Shown piece by piece: positions 35,444 through 45,638 of a stretch of DNA of 64,000 bases. The stretch is taken from NCBI GenBank assembly GCA_963780545.1, contig CAWACK010000001.1, positions 1 to 64,000 of the forward strand, given 5' to 3'. Origin of the DNA: UBA8941 sp963780545 (GTDB lineage: Archaea > Thermoproteota > Bathyarchaeia > TCS64). Numbering within the stretch: the stretch's first letter is position 1; each line of letters starts with the position of its first letter. The notes under the pieces are model-generated. The model was not told the origin of the DNA. It ran no database searches and saw only the letters and a program-made list of their open reading frames with translations. A program made the translations under genes and the position numbers.

Positions 35444-36482
35444 TTGGGCGTCCAGTTCGGCGACCTCGTGGAGCCCCGGAAGATTTCTCTCGACGAGCTA
35501 AAGGGCAGGTCCGTCGCCTTCGACGGCCATAATATTCTCTACCAGTTCTTAGCAATAATTCGTGGCCAAGCTGGTGAACCCCTTAAGGATTCTCAAGGGC
35601 ACATAACGAGCCACCTGAGTGGCCTCATCTATAGGAACAGTAACCTCATGGAGGCAGGGGTGAGAGTCGTCTACTGCTTCGACGGCAAGCCCCACGAGTA
35701 CAAGAGGCAGACTCTCGAGGCGCGCCACGAGGTGCGCATCGAGGCTAAGCAAAAGTATGAGAAAGCGGTGGAGGAGGGCGACAAGGAGGGGGCTCGTCGC
35801 TGGGGGCAGCAGTCGGTCACTGCTTCCACCAACATCGTAGGCGAAGCGAAGAAGCTTCTCACACTCATGGGGATACCCTGGATACAGGCACCCGGCGAGG
35901 GTGAAGCACAGGCAGCTTATATGGCCCTTAAAGGCTCTGTCTGGGCCTCTTCCAGTCAGGACTTCGACTCAATACTCTTCGGAGCTCCACGTCTTGTCCG
36001 CAACCTATCAATCAGCGGCCGCCGAAAGCTCCCTCGGAAAGAATGTATACATCAAGGTCGAGCCCGAGATATACGAGTATAACAAACTCTTGGGAGAGTT
36101 AGGACTCACCCGAGAGCAGCTAATTGATGTTGGAATTTTGATTGGAACCGATTACAATCCAGATGGAATAAGGGGAATAGGCCCAAAAACGGCGATCAAA
36201 CTAATCAAGAAGCATGGGAACCTTGAAGCTGTCCTCCCAGAGCTTCCAAACAAAGATTTCCCACACCCCATCGAAGAGATACGGGCCCTATTTCTCAAGC
36301 CAGATGTCACGGATGACTATATGTTGGATTGGGGAAAACCAGACACTGCTGGAATACTCGCCTATCTATGCGGCGAGCACAACTTCAGCAGGGAGAAGGT
36401 CCTTGCTGCTATCGAGAAGATGAACAAGGGATACTCCTCAGCCACGAAAGGGACTGCGAGACTCGATAAGTGGTTTGGTTGA
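35444..36482 (+). pseudogene. fen: flap endonuclease FEN1, interrupted by one frameshift
   Basis: The first frame (TTG 35444) encodes the N and I domains: SVAFDGHNILYQF, YCFDGKPHEYKR, WIQAPGEGEAQAAYMA and SSQDFDSILFGAPRLVRNL. It runs off at KLPRKE. The other frame continues correctly from GKNVYIKVEPEIYEYN through IGTDYNPDGIRGIGPKTAIKLI to a C-terminal TARLDKWFG, the PCNA-binding tail. One extra C near 36035 accounts for the break. Restored, the protein is about 346 aa, normal for FEN1, which removes 5' flaps in replication and repair. Because the gene is normally essential, a sequencing error is likely. Confidence 0.88.
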
Positions 36483-36516
36483 CACCTTTTTAGGTGATTC
36501 ACAACACTGTAAGGTA

Positions 36517-37788
36517 ATGGACCTTGACGCCTTTTTCAGGGGCGAAGTGAAGCCTGCCTTAGGATGTACAGAACCAGGCGCCGTAGCCTTAGCGACATCG
36601 ACCGCGGCGAAACACATCGGCGGGACAACGAAGATGATCCATCTTCGACTCTCGGCTAACATCTACAAGAATGGCGTAAATGTCGGCGTTCCAAACACTA
36701 ACGGCCTAACGGGAAACAACCTCGCCGCTGCTCTAGGGGCGATTGCTGGTGACCCCTCACTGGGCCTTCAGTCCCTCGCTAACGTCAGATTGAGGGACGT
36801 GGAAGAGGCGAGTAGATTAGTAGCATCGGGGGCCGTCACAACCGAGATAGTAGAGGGTGTACCCGAAGTCTACATCGAAGCGACCCTTAAGGGGGACAAG
36901 AATGAAGCGACAGTCGTTATCTCAGGGAGACACGACAACATAGTCGAGATCGTAGCAGATGGCGACGTGATTCTAAAGAAGACGCAATATCAGGCGTCCC
37001 CGGGTCTGTGCGACAGCTACGTCGATGAGCTTCTCAGCAACGACATGGAGGGACTATGGGGGATCGCGGGAGGCTTGACTCCGGAGCAGGAAGCACTCAT
37101 GATTGAGGGGGCGAGGATGAACATGGCCGCAGCCGATGAGGGGGTTAAATCCCTCTGGGGATGCGGCGTGGGGTACTACTTAGGACGACTTCTACCTAGC
37201 GCGGACCCACTCTGGGAAGTGAAGGTCAAGGCCGGAGCGGCTACCGACTTCAGAATGGGCGGTGGGCCAAACCCAATCATGAGCAGCTCAGGGAGCGGTA
37301 ACCACGGCATCACCGCAGTTGTCCCCGTCGTAGCGGTTGCAAGGAAGCTGGGTAGGTCCGATAGGGAGTTGGCTGAGGCACTGGCTCTTAGCCACCTAGT
37401 AACTCGATACATCAAGGCCTACACGGGCATCATTACACCGACCTGCGGCTGCGCAATCGCAGCCGGCGCCGGCGCCACCGCAGCCATCGTTCGTCTCATG
37501 GGTGGGACGCCGAGGCAAGCCGAGGTCGCTGTTGCAAGCCTCATCGCATCCGTTATTGGGATGGTTTGCGATGGCGGAAAAGGCAGCTGCGCCCTAAAGG
37601 TATCCACCGCAGCGGGGGAGTCATACATGAGTGCTCTCCTCGCCATGAGCGGAGGCGGTGTCACAGTGACCCAAGGTCTACTCAAACCCAACCTCAAGAG
37701 TATAGCCGAGACCCTGGGCATAATGAGCAGAGAGGGCTTCAAGGACCTTGACCTATTGATCCTCCGTCTGATGCGGAGCCAAAACTAA
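36517..37788 (+). CDS. L-cysteine desulfidase family protein (CyuA/UPF0597)
   Basis: This product of about 423 aa matches the cysteine desulfidase family: GEVKPALGCTEPGAVALA (first cluster Cys), NIYKNGVNVGVPNT, TPTCGCAIAAGAGA and VCDGGKGSCALKVSTAAGES supply the other cysteines for a 4Fe-4S cluster. Members split L-cysteine to pyruvate, ammonia and sulfide. I choose ATG 36517 (MDLDAFF); the frame is open from 36475 but that overlaps the fen1 end. It lies 34 bases after fen1. Confidence 0.85.
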   Translation: MDLDAFFRGEVKPALGCTEPGAVALATSTAAKHIGGTTKMIHLRLSANIYKNGVNVGVPNTNGLTGNNLAAALGAIAGDPSLGLQSLANVRLRDVEEASRLVASGAVTTEIVEGVPEVYIEATLKGDKNEATVVISGRHDNIVEIVADGDVILKKTQYQASPGLCDSYVDELLSNDMEGLWGIAGGLTPEQEALMIEGARMNMAAADEGVKSLWGCGVGYYLGRLLPSADPLWEVKVKAGAATDFRMGGGPNPIMSSSGSGNHGITAVVPVVAVARKLGRSDRELAEALALSHLVTRYIKAYTGIITPTCGCAIAAGAGATAAIVRLMGGTPRQAEVAVASLIASVIGMVCDGGKGSCALKVSTAAGESYMSALLAMSGGGVTVTQGLLKPNLKSIAETLGIMSREGFKDLDLLILRLMRSQN

Positions 37789-37936
37789 CATCCGAGATGA
37801 CTTAATTACACAACAATGAAAATGAGGGTACGTTAATGCGCGCGCCTCGACATCCGCCTCTGTTGAGCGATCCCTTCTCATGAAATGATTTAACACAACC
37901 GGCCACTCCAATAAGATAGTCTTCGAGGGTCATATC

Positions 37937-39666
37937 TTGGAGGAGATAATCGTAGAAGGTGCAGCAGAGGGCTACATCGAGGTTCTCCACCGATACGGGG
38001 TTGACTACATCTTCAGCTCTCCCGGCTCCGAGTTCATACCCGTATGGGAGTTCCTGGCGAAGTATAATGAAGATGGTAAAAGGCCGTTCTACCTCAACAC
38101 TAGGCACGAGGGGCTCTCCGTATCGTTAGCAAAGGGCTACTACATGGTGACCGGAAGACCCCAGGTTATCATGGCCCACGTTCTCACGGGGATGCTCCAT
38201 GGAGCTATGGAACTCAAAGCCGCTTACACAGACCAGATACCCCTCATGATCATAGTTGGCCAAACCAGAACGCACGACAATGAGGTCTATGGAGGGACAC
38301 CTGGGCCTCACTATTTATCTTTCACCGAGGTGGGTGGCCAACAGAGGCTTGTCCAACCCTATATGAAGTGGACCGATACACCAGAGTCGAACGATAACAT
38401 CCTTTCCACAATTATTCGGGGGCTCGACATCGCCTCATCAGACATCAAGGGGCCAGTGATGCTCTCACTCTCCAGAGAGCTTCTCTTTGAAAAAATGGAG
38501 AAGATGAGAGTCCCCCATCGGAACCCTAAACCAACGACAACTCAGGCGGACCCAGCGGCACTCACTAAGTTGGCGGAGATGCTGGCGAATGCGAAGAACC
38601 CCCTGATATTCACTAGGTACATCGGCAGGAACCACGGAGCTGTCGCCTCACTCGTGGAGCTAGCTGAGCTAATTGGAGCACCAGTCTTCGAGACTCCCGG
38701 CTACGCTAACTTCCCCACAAATAATCCACTACATATGGGGCCGAGTATGGAGCGGTATATCCCCGATTCCGACCTCATCCTCGTAGTCGACGCCAATGGT
38801 TGGCCCCCATGGTACCCGCCGAATAGTATAACCGAAAAGAGCGGTGCGAAGGTAATCTTCCTGGATCTTGACCCACTTCAAGTGAAGTACCCGATCTATG
38901 GTTACCCGGCGGATCTTCTAGTGGAAGCGGATTCGAGCCTCGCCATTCCGGCCCTTACTGAGGAGCTGAAGCGAACAAGCTTAGATGAGGTTGTGAAGGG
39001 AACGGGCGGCGCGGTGGGGTCAGGAGCATAGACGCCTCAGGGAGAATTGGAGGAAGGTTGCCCTATCCGAGAAGAACAATTATCCGATCAGTCCCAGATA
39101 TCTCTGCCACTGTATAGATGAATTAGTGGATGAGAACACGATAGTCGTCAACGAGACGATTAGCCACTCAACAATGATCTTCGAGCAAATAGAGAGACAC
39201 AGGGTTAGGCCGGGTACACAACTCGAGGCCACTGGCCCTATCGCCCACACTGGGTTGGGTCAGGGCCTCGGCGTTGCCCTTGGAGCAAAATTGGCAGCGC
39301 CAGATAAGACCGTAATTGCGTTAGAGGGGGATGGGAGCTTCAACTACAACCCCGTCCAAGCGTGCTTAGGTTTTGCACAAGAATACGGAATAGCCTTCCT
39401 CACAGTTATCTACGATAACCTCGGTTACGCGGCGATGAAGCACCATCAACACTACTATCCGAAGGGAAATGCAGTAATGTCAGGAAGAATCTATGGCGTA
39501 TACACAAGGCCAAAACCCGATTACGTAAAGATTTCTGAGGCCTTCGATGGATATGCGGAGGAGGTAAAAGATCCATCGGATGTCAAGACCGCACTCTTAA
39601 GAGTCTCTGGAGGAGGTGAAAAAGGGAAATCACGCTCTCCTGGACGTCATTTTACCTAACTGTTGA
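37937..39666 (+). pseudogene. thiamine-diphosphate-dependent enzyme (acetolactate-synthase-like), two frameshifts
   Basis: The first frame (TTG 37937) has the Pyr domain with the catalytic Glu in NTRHEGLSVSLAKGYYM, and the central domain DSDLILVVDANGWPPWYPP. It stops at 39031 in a G-rich stretch. Reading one base over continues RRLRENWRKVALSEKNNYP into the PP domain (ALEGDGSFNYNPVQA, DNLGYAA), which loses frame near 39610; the proper end EEVKKGNHALLDVILPNC reaches 39666. Both breaks look like one-base insertions in or beside G-rich sequence. The enzyme may be acetolactate synthase, a sulfopyruvate-decarboxylase relative or similar; substrate unknown. Confidence 0.82.
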
Positions 39667-39713
39667 GGTTCTTAAATTTGTATGAACGCTTACGCGGAAT
39701 TAAACTTCGAGTT

Positions 39714-39792
39714 TGGTGCTCCCGCCGGGATTTGAACCCGGGATCTCGGACTCGAGAGGCCCATATCCTTGACCGGACTAGACGACAGGAGC
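39714..39792 (-). tRNA. tRNA-Glu (anticodon CTC), CCA encoded
   Basis: On the minus strand, acceptor GCTCCTG (from 39792) pairs with CGGGAGC (39718-39724), then discriminator A and CCA at 39714-39716. The anticodon loop is CTCTCGA, giving CTC. The T-arm GGGTTCAAATCCC is standard. Length without CCA is 76 bases and there is no intron. A GCGCGC tract touches the 5' end. Confidence 0.92.
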
Positions 39793-39932
39793 GCGCCAAA
39801 TAGTCTCTTCGGACATCAATAAAAACGTTAACCCCCCATAAACGAGCCAAATCTAACCGAATAGAATTAATTTCAATGCTGAACTCTTAATGGCATATAA
39901 AAGAGACTCTTTAAAAAAAGGTTGGATGTAAC

Positions 39933-40871
39933 CTAAAAGTCATCTCTAAGCTTCAGTAGCTTAGCGATGTTCGCGTGACTGCTTAAAACTGGCTTGATCA
40001 TCCCCCTCGTCGAGGTGAAGAGGGTCGTGACGCCGGGTCCATGCCCAGCTATGACGCAGTCGCTGTGCGTCACAATTCCAACAGTGACTGAACCCTTCCG
40101 GTATATTCGCCCATAGTTGCTGTCCGCATCCATGATCGCCACAAGGTCACCAAGCCTCAGGTCATCTAAGCCACAATCCTCAATCGTTTCCGCGCAGAAC
40201 ATCGTTATGTCATAGTCCCCGCTTGCTAGAATGATCCCTCCCAAGGCCAGATCCCATAATGGCTGCCGGGACCTCATGCGTCACCGGTACCTCCAACACA
40301 CCCTCAACTATCTGCGGGTCGATGGCGTCGAGGCACTCGGGGCTTAGGTTATAGACCTTTACGTCCGGGAGATCGAGGAGCTGGAGGCCAACACCGCAAG
40401 CCTTAATCTGCACCCTGTCCTCTATGACGAGCTTCTCCATAACCTCTAACGGGAAGTCTACCATGACGTGTTCGATACCGCCATGTTTACCAACTACGAC
40501 TCCTCTCTCCCCCTTAGCGTCACCTTTAACGACGATTGCTTCGTTGCCGATGCAGGCAAGGACGTTCAATGCGTTGCTTTGACCCCTAGGGAACCTGGGG
40601 TCTAAGAACCTGTTCTCCAGGCTGACTCCGGGCTCGAGTGGTCTGCCATCCAGCCACAGGCAAGGTCGCCGACTCGTATGTTATAGGTGATGCCGCCGAC
40701 TCCTGGAAGGATTACGGGTTTCCCGTCGGCGGTGATCTTGTAGATCGAGTCGCCGATGACTGGGCTGACAACCTCACCGATAACGGATACCTTAACGAGT
40801 TTGTCTCTGTTTGTCTTTAGCAATGTTGGTCGTGCATAATTGGAATTCAGGTTGTTTAAAATGCTCCCCAT
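39933..40871 (-). pseudogene. DUF4438 family protein, two compensating frameshifts
   Basis: Three frames form one protein. The first has KLVKVSVIGEVVSPVIGDS and VILPGVGGITYNIRVGD; the second has LNVLACIGNEAIVVKGDAKG, GVVVGKHGGIEHVMVDFP and VTHEVPAAIMGSGLG; the third has GGIILASGDYDITMF and a C-terminal HGPGVTTLFTST. One base is missing near 40639 and one G is extra in a GGG run near 40245, so the total length (939 bases, about 312 aa) stays a multiple of three. The family function is unknown. A TTG at 40823 may be the real start, given a TTTTAAAC box about 35 bases before it. Confidence 0.8.
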
Positions 40872-41024
40872 GAATTAATTAATGCTCAAACAAGAAAGTC
40901 AAAGGCTTATTGTGTTACGTCTTTGCAGCATTATGATTTCTTCCTATTTTATGACTCAAGGAATCCTATTTTGTGTGCTAACCCTTGGTTGTGAAGAGAA
41001 AAACCTCTAAAAATTAAGGTGGTG

Positions 41025-42665
41025 TTACTCATCCATATCCGGGCCGCCGGGCATACCACCTTTAGGCCCGCCTGGTCCACCTGGGCCGCCACTGCTCTGA
41101 GCAGCGACAACATCGTCTATCCTCAGGATCATATCGCAGACCTCGATGCCCGATTTGATCGCCTGGAGCTTCACCACGAGGGGCTCAACGACACCGTCTT
41201 TAAGCATGTTTGCGGTACCGCCCTCAAAGACGTTCACACCCATCAGGAAACCGTTTTTCTTCTCGTGTGCTGACTTCATTGCCACCATGGTATCGATGGT
41301 GTCGAGACCCGCATTCTCCGCCAGCGTCCTCGGGATGACTTCGAGCGCATCAGCGAATGCCTCGATCGCAAGTTGCTCCCGCCCCCCGACCTGCCGAGCA
41401 TAAGCCCTAACCTCCTTAGCGATCTCCATCTCGACGGCGCCGCCGCCTGGCACCATCTTCGGCATCTCCGCTACGTCGCTGATTACATAAAGAGCATCGT
41501 TCAGTGCCCTCTCCGCTTCATCTAACATCCGCTCAAGACCAGCGCGTATGAAGATTGCGACCGCTGCTGGGTCTTTGCACTCCTGAACGAAGATCATCTT
41601 ATCTTTCCCTACTTTCTTCTCTTCGACTAGACCACAGCTACCTAGATCGGTTTTCTTTAGATCCTCTAGGTTACTCACGATCTTAGCGCCCGTTGCCTTC
41701 GCAAGCTTCTCCATGTCGCTCTTCTTAACCCTGCGAGCAGTCATTACACCGGCCTTAGCGAGGTAATGTTGGGCAACGTCGTCGATCCCCTTCTGAGTCA
41801 ACAACACGTTTGCGCCGCTCTCGACGACTCTGTCAACCATTTTCTTCAGCATCTCTGACTCCTTGTCGAGGAAGGCTTTGACGCCGCCGGGGGTCTTGAT
41901 CCTTACCTCGGCGTCGATCTCGGTCTTCTCGATCTCAAGGGCAGCGTCGATCAAGGCAATTTTAGCGTCCTTCACCTTCTTAGGCATCCCATCGTGGACC
42001 ACCTCCTTGTCGACGATGATGCCTTTGACGAGCTCCGTCTCCTCGAGGCTTTTACCCTCCTTCTTGACTATCTGGACATTCTCAACGTCTGCAATGACCT
42101 TACCATCCCTTTCCTCGATGATCTGCTTCACAGCATCGATGACAATCCCAGACAGGTGGTCACGAGCAGATGCCACAGCCTTGCTCCTGATGCTAGTGTT
42201 CGCTAGTTGCATCAGGGTCTTTCTGTCATTCATGTCAACGTCGATTGCGACTTTTTCGAGTGTCTCGAGTGCCTTATCAGAGGCCTTCTGATAGCCGGCG
42301 ATGATTACTGATGGGTGGATGTTCTGATCGAGAAGCTCTCCCGCCTTTTTCAGGAGTTCGCCTGCTAGGACGACGGCAGTCGTTGTGCCATCGCCGACCT
42401 CCTTGTCCTGCGTCTTAGCGATCTCGATCATCATCTTAGCCGATGGATGCTGGACGTCGATTTGGTCGAGTATTGCAGCGCCGTCGTTGGTGATGGTGAT
42501 GTCGCCGAGGCTGTCGATGAGCATCTTATCCATGCCCCTCGGTCCCAGCGTCGTTTTGAGGACCTCAGCAATTGTCTCAGCTGCCATCATATTGTTCTTA
42601 CGAGCTTCAGATCCGCGACTCCGCTTAGTGTCCTCCTTGAGGATAATGACTGGTCTTCCTCCCAT
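41025..42665 (-). CDS. ths: thermosome subunit (group II chaperonin)
   Basis: Starting at ATG 42665 (MGGRPVIILKEDTKR), the product is about 546 aa. It has TTLGPRGMDKML, the ATP-site GDGTTTAVVLAGELL, GGGAVEMEIAKEV and the Gly/Met-rich tail GGPGGPKGGMPGGPDMDE. It forms the two-ring folding chamber. The open frame extends 18 codons upstream, but a TATA-like ACTTATATTC near 42738 would put the transcript start near 42712, leaving a short leader. Confidence 0.95.
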   Translation of the reverse strand: MGGRPVIILKEDTKRSRGSEARKNNMMAAETIAEVLKTTLGPRGMDKMLIDSLGDITITNDGAAILDQIDVQHPSAKMMIEIAKTQDKEVGDGTTTAVVLAGELLKKAGELLDQNIHPSVIIAGYQKASDKALETLEKVAIDVDMNDRKTLMQLANTSIRSKAVASARDHLSGIVIDAVKQIIEERDGKVIADVENVQIVKKEGKSLEETELVKGIIVDKEVVHDGMPKKVKDAKIALIDAALEIEKTEIDAEVRIKTPGGVKAFLDKESEMLKKMVDRVVESGANVLLTQKGIDDVAQHYLAKAGVMTARRVKKSDMEKLAKATGAKIVSNLEDLKKTDLGSCGLVEEKKVGKDKMIFVQECKDPAAVAIFIRAGLERMLDEAERALNDALYVISDVAEMPKMVPGGGAVEMEIAKEVRAYARQVGGREQLAIEAFADALEVIPRTLAENAGLDTIDTMVAMKSAHEKKNGFLMGVNVFEGGTANMLKDGVVEPLVVKLQAIKSGIEVCDMILRIDDVVAAQSSGGPGGPGGPKGGMPGGPDMDE

Positions 42666-42817
42666 TGTTGTATAAGCCAAATCGAAAACCTCTAACTTGT
42701 ATTTTGCTAAGAGAAGCAAATGTGGTCAGAATATAAGTCTTTTCAAACAGCTAAAAATCGATAAAAATTTGCAATGAAACCAACAAAGTCGGTGAAAAAC
42801 TCGTTGAAAAAGGAGGT

Positions 42818-44008
42818 TCACCTTAGGTAGGCTGCCATCAGCTTCATTATCTTTCTCGGGGACCTGGCAACTATCTTTGCGATTGTCCTCTTCGAATTCT
42901 CACCATTTGCTAACGCGAGGATCTCTTCATTTGTGATTATCGTAGATAGAGTATTCAGGTCATCGTCGCTGAACTTATCGAGCATTTCGACGATCTTGCG
43001 GCTGTCTTTGATCCTCTTTCCCCAGTACTTCTCAAACTTCACCCTGTACTGGTTTAGCCTCTTGGCGGATGTGTCCTCGCCGACTATGGCCTCAACGGCC
43101 TCGGCTCCCGCCATCTTTCCCGCCTCGATACCGCTATGAATACCTGCACCTGTCATAGGGATCAGTTGACCAGCTGCATCTCCCACTAGCATCAAGTTAT
43201 CGTCAACAATTTTATCCAGCATTCCTGATACGGGTGTGACTCCCCCATTTCTCCTGAGAACCTTCGCCTCCTTGAAGCGGGGATCCGATTCGAGGAATCT
43301 CTTCAAGTAATTTATAGCGGGTTCTGTGTGGATGTTCCTGACCCCTAGACCCACATTAGCGGTCTCATTGTTTTTTGGGAAGACCCAGGCGTAGCCACCT
43401 GGGGCATACTTCATTCCTATGTAGAACTCATTAGTTGTTGGGTCATCGAGATGGAGATTACCCAGCTGGTACTGGGCGCAGGTCACTACGTCTGGGTACC
43501 ACCTAGCTAGACCCGATGAGCGTCGGACGATCGACCAGTAGCCGTCAGCGCCGATGGTGATTTTAGCCTTGACCTTGATCTGCTCACCGCCTCTCTCTGC
43601 TATGACCCCAGCGACCTTCCCGTTTTCCCTAAAGATCCCGGTCACCCTAGTGTCAGTAATTAGCTCTGCGCCCGCCTTAACCGCGTTATCACCGATGGCC
43701 TTATCGAAGTATTGCCTGTTCAGTGTATAGCCAACCCAGTCTTCGCTGGTAAGGTCGACGAAGTTTTTATTCGGGGCGTAGACTCTCGCACGCGTTATCC
43801 TTTGTGCTACTAGTGGTGCGATAGGTTCGAGCCCCGCATCCTTTATACCGTTGAGGCTAAGCCCTTCCGCGCAGAAAACCGGTGTGCCGATCGAGGGGTG
43901 CTCCTCGAGAATAATTGTTCTTGCACCGTTGGCCGCCGCGGCTCTGGCGGCCGACGAGCCCGCGGGCCCCCCGCCCACAACTACGACATCGCAGTCAATA
44001 AGCCGCAT
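42818..44008 (-). CDS. geranylgeranyl reductase family flavoprotein
   Basis: The 396-aa FAD enzyme begins with DVVVVGGGPAGSSAARAAA, has the ribose-binding acidic end IILEE, the family motif YAWVFPKNNETANVGLG and LMLVGDAAGQLIPMTGAGIHSG split over the second FAD site. It saturates the isoprenoid chains of archaeal membrane lipids (digeranylgeranyl-glycerophospholipid reductase). It complements the G1P dehydrogenase at 29027. It is 40 bases downstream of the histone gene on the same strand. Confidence 0.9.
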   Translation of the reverse strand: MRLIDCDVVVVGGGPAGSSAARAAAANGARTIILEEHPSIGTPVFCAEGLSLNGIKDAGLEPIAPLVAQRITRARVYAPNKNFVDLTSEDWVGYTLNRQYFDKAIGDNAVKAGAELITDTRVTGIFRENGKVAGVIAERGGEQIKVKAKITIGADGYWSIVRRSSGLARWYPDVVTCAQYQLGNLHLDDPTTNEFYIGMKYAPGGYAWVFPKNNETANVGLGVRNIHTEPAINYLKRFLESDPRFKEAKVLRRNGGVTPVSGMLDKIVDDNLMLVGDAAGQLIPMTGAGIHSGIEAGKMAGAEAVEAIVGEDTSAKRLNQYRVKFEKYWGKRIKDSRKIVEMLDKFSDDDLNTLSTIITNEEILALANGENSKRTIAKIVARSPRKIMKLMAAYLR

Positions 44009-44048
44009 ATTTAGTCAAATAGTCGCCCGCTGCTTTCGTATATTAAGC

Positions 44049-44267
44049 CTACCTCTCCATGACCTTCTGAGCGGCTATCTCGATATCTTTCGCCTTGACC
44101 GTCTTACGGCCAGCGTGCTTTGCGTAGTCTAACGCTTCCTTCGCCACTTTCACGCCGATCTCTTCCAGCGCTTTACCGAGGGCGATAGCACTCTCCTCGC
44201 TCACTCGATCTGCGCCTGCGCGCTTGATCAGTTTGTGCATCGGAGCAACCTTAATCTCGTCAGTCAA
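44049..44267 (-). CDS. archaeal histone (HMf-like)
   Basis: The 72-aa protein is a single histone fold: APMHKLIKRAGADRVSEES, a long central helix (IALGKALEEIGVKVAKEALD), then AGRKTVKAKDIEIAAQKVM with the RKTV.KDI signature. It wraps DNA as dimers that stack into polymers. A TATA-like TTAAATATTT (about 44305-44314) lies about 42 bases upstream. The protein starts MTDEIKVAP. Confidence 0.95.
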   Translation of the reverse strand: MTDEIKVAPMHKLIKRAGADRVSEESAIALGKALEEIGVKVAKEALDYAKHAGRKTVKAKDIEIAAQKVMER

Positions 44268-44622
44268 CTCAAATCATCCTTGACTAACTCCAGCTTTCGT
44301 TAAATATTTAATGCTTTTCCCCTTTTCTAATAAAAGGGTTATAAAAATGGCTCGCGGTCGATTTATCAGGTTTTTAAGGCTTTAAAGCGGTAAATGCTTG
44401 CAATGTAGCGGGTTATCAATTGGAGGGTGTTTTTTTTCTTATAGGTTAGTGGGAATTACATTAACGGTTTGTGTTTTCAAAATAGGATCCGAAGTTATTC
44501 GCGTGAATTGTGTATTTCTATCTAAGAGTGTAACTGTATTTTCATCTGCAACGGGAGGGTAAACGTTTAAATGAGTGCCTCCTCCTCATACAGAATCGGC
44601 AAATAATCCCGGTGGTATGTAA
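44268..44622. other. 355-base divergent promoter region (histone / S17e)
   Basis: No gene is visible. The left part has the histone TATA element; the right part has a TATA-like ACGTTTAAATG at about 44563-44573 for the S17e gene. The middle is AT-rich with a TTTTTTTT run near 44431 and a TTATAAAAATG box near 44339 without a downstream reading frame. Confidence 0.5.
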
Positions 44623-44853
44623 GTGGGTAAAGTCAGGACAGAGATGGTAAAGAGGTTAGCGATCGAACTCATCGACAAATATCCAAAGAGCTTCAACACC
44701 GAATTTGATCAAAATAAAAAATTCCTCACAGAGCTTAACATTGGAGTCTCAAAGAAGATGAGAAATAAGGTCGCAGGGTATGCCACTAGAGTCGTAAAGT
44801 CCGACCTCATGGCAATAGAGGTCGAGGGCGAGATAGAGCCTGAAAGCATCTAA
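44623..44853 (+). CDS. rps17e: 30S ribosomal protein S17e
   Basis: The 76-aa protein matches archaeal/eukaryotic S17e: GKVRTEMVKRLAIELIDKYP, then FDQNKKFLTELNIGVSKKMRNK split around the conserved helix, ending IAGYATR-like VAGYATRVVKSDL. GTG start at 44623, with GGTGG upstream. It is present only in archaea and eukaryotes. Confidence 0.95.
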   Translation: MGKVRTEMVKRLAIELIDKYPKSFNTEFDQNKKFLTELNIGVSKKMRNKVAGYATRVVKSDLMAIEVEGEIEPESI

Positions 44854-44936
44854 ACCTATTTCCAACGAATACTTTTCAAACAATAGTTCTATGTATTAGA
44901 AAACAACAACCTTCTAAAATTTGTAGGTTTATGGGT

Positions 44937-45515
44937 TCAAGTCGTTAAATATTTATTGATATCCCTTTTTTTGAAGCCCAGATTTACTAATCTAGTGACC
45001 ACAGCCTCGCCCTTCAATCCAGAGTCCTGGATATTTTTAGCGACTACAAGGATGCATTCCTTAATCTCCCAAGGGTAGACGACCCATTCGTCGGTCTCAT
45101 CAGCGTAGTAGTCTGGCTTGAACTTGCTCCAGGGTTTGATATGTAGCGTCATCAGTTTAACCTCCCCGACGCCATTTTCGATTAGATGATCCCTTGCCTT
45201 CACGATGGATGCGCCGGAGTCTGAGACGTCATCAACGAGGAGCGCCCTCTTGCCGTGGAGATCCGCATTCACCGGGAAAACTACTGCAGGTTCTCGGCTT
45301 TTACTCATACCTTCGTAAGATTCGAGCTGAATACTGGCGAGTCTCCTGATCCCAAGTTGATCGCAGATTATCCTCGCCGGGTCAAATCCACCCCTGCTGA
45401 TGGCCACGACGATTTCCGGTTTGAATCCCGAGGCATCGATCTTCTTAGCAACGACCTCGGTGAGTCTCTGGACGTCGCTCCATGTGAGGTGGAGGAATTT
45501 CAAGTTCTTCATCAT
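44937..45515 (-). CDS. phosphoribosyltransferase (xanthine/hypoxanthine type)
   Basis: The product of 191-192 aa has the type I PRTase fold with EIVVAISRGGFDPARI at the N-terminal half and the PRPP loop ALLVDDVSDSGASI. Archaeal relatives are xanthine/guanine or hypoxanthine phosphoribosyltransferases in purine salvage; the base specificity is not decided here. ATG 45512 or 45515. It diverges from the Fe-S gene at 45639. Confidence 0.85.
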   Translation of the reverse strand: MMKNLKFLHLTWSDVQRLTEVVAKKIDASGFKPEIVVAISRGGFDPARIICDQLGIRRLASIQLESYEGMSKSREPAVVFPVNADLHGKRALLVDDVSDSGASIVKARDHLIENGVGEVKLMTLHIKPWSKFKPDYYADETDEWVVYPWEIKECILVVAKNIQDSGLKGEAVVTRLVNLGFKKRDINKYLTT

Positions 45516-45638
45516 GTAGCCTCCAGGGGTGATGGTGATGTTAGATATTGGGGGTAAATATAAGCCCGACGTGTTGCCCTCGTACCCATTCAGTGATGTG
45601 AAAATCGGTTTATATCGAGGCTGAATCGATCTAAATCC

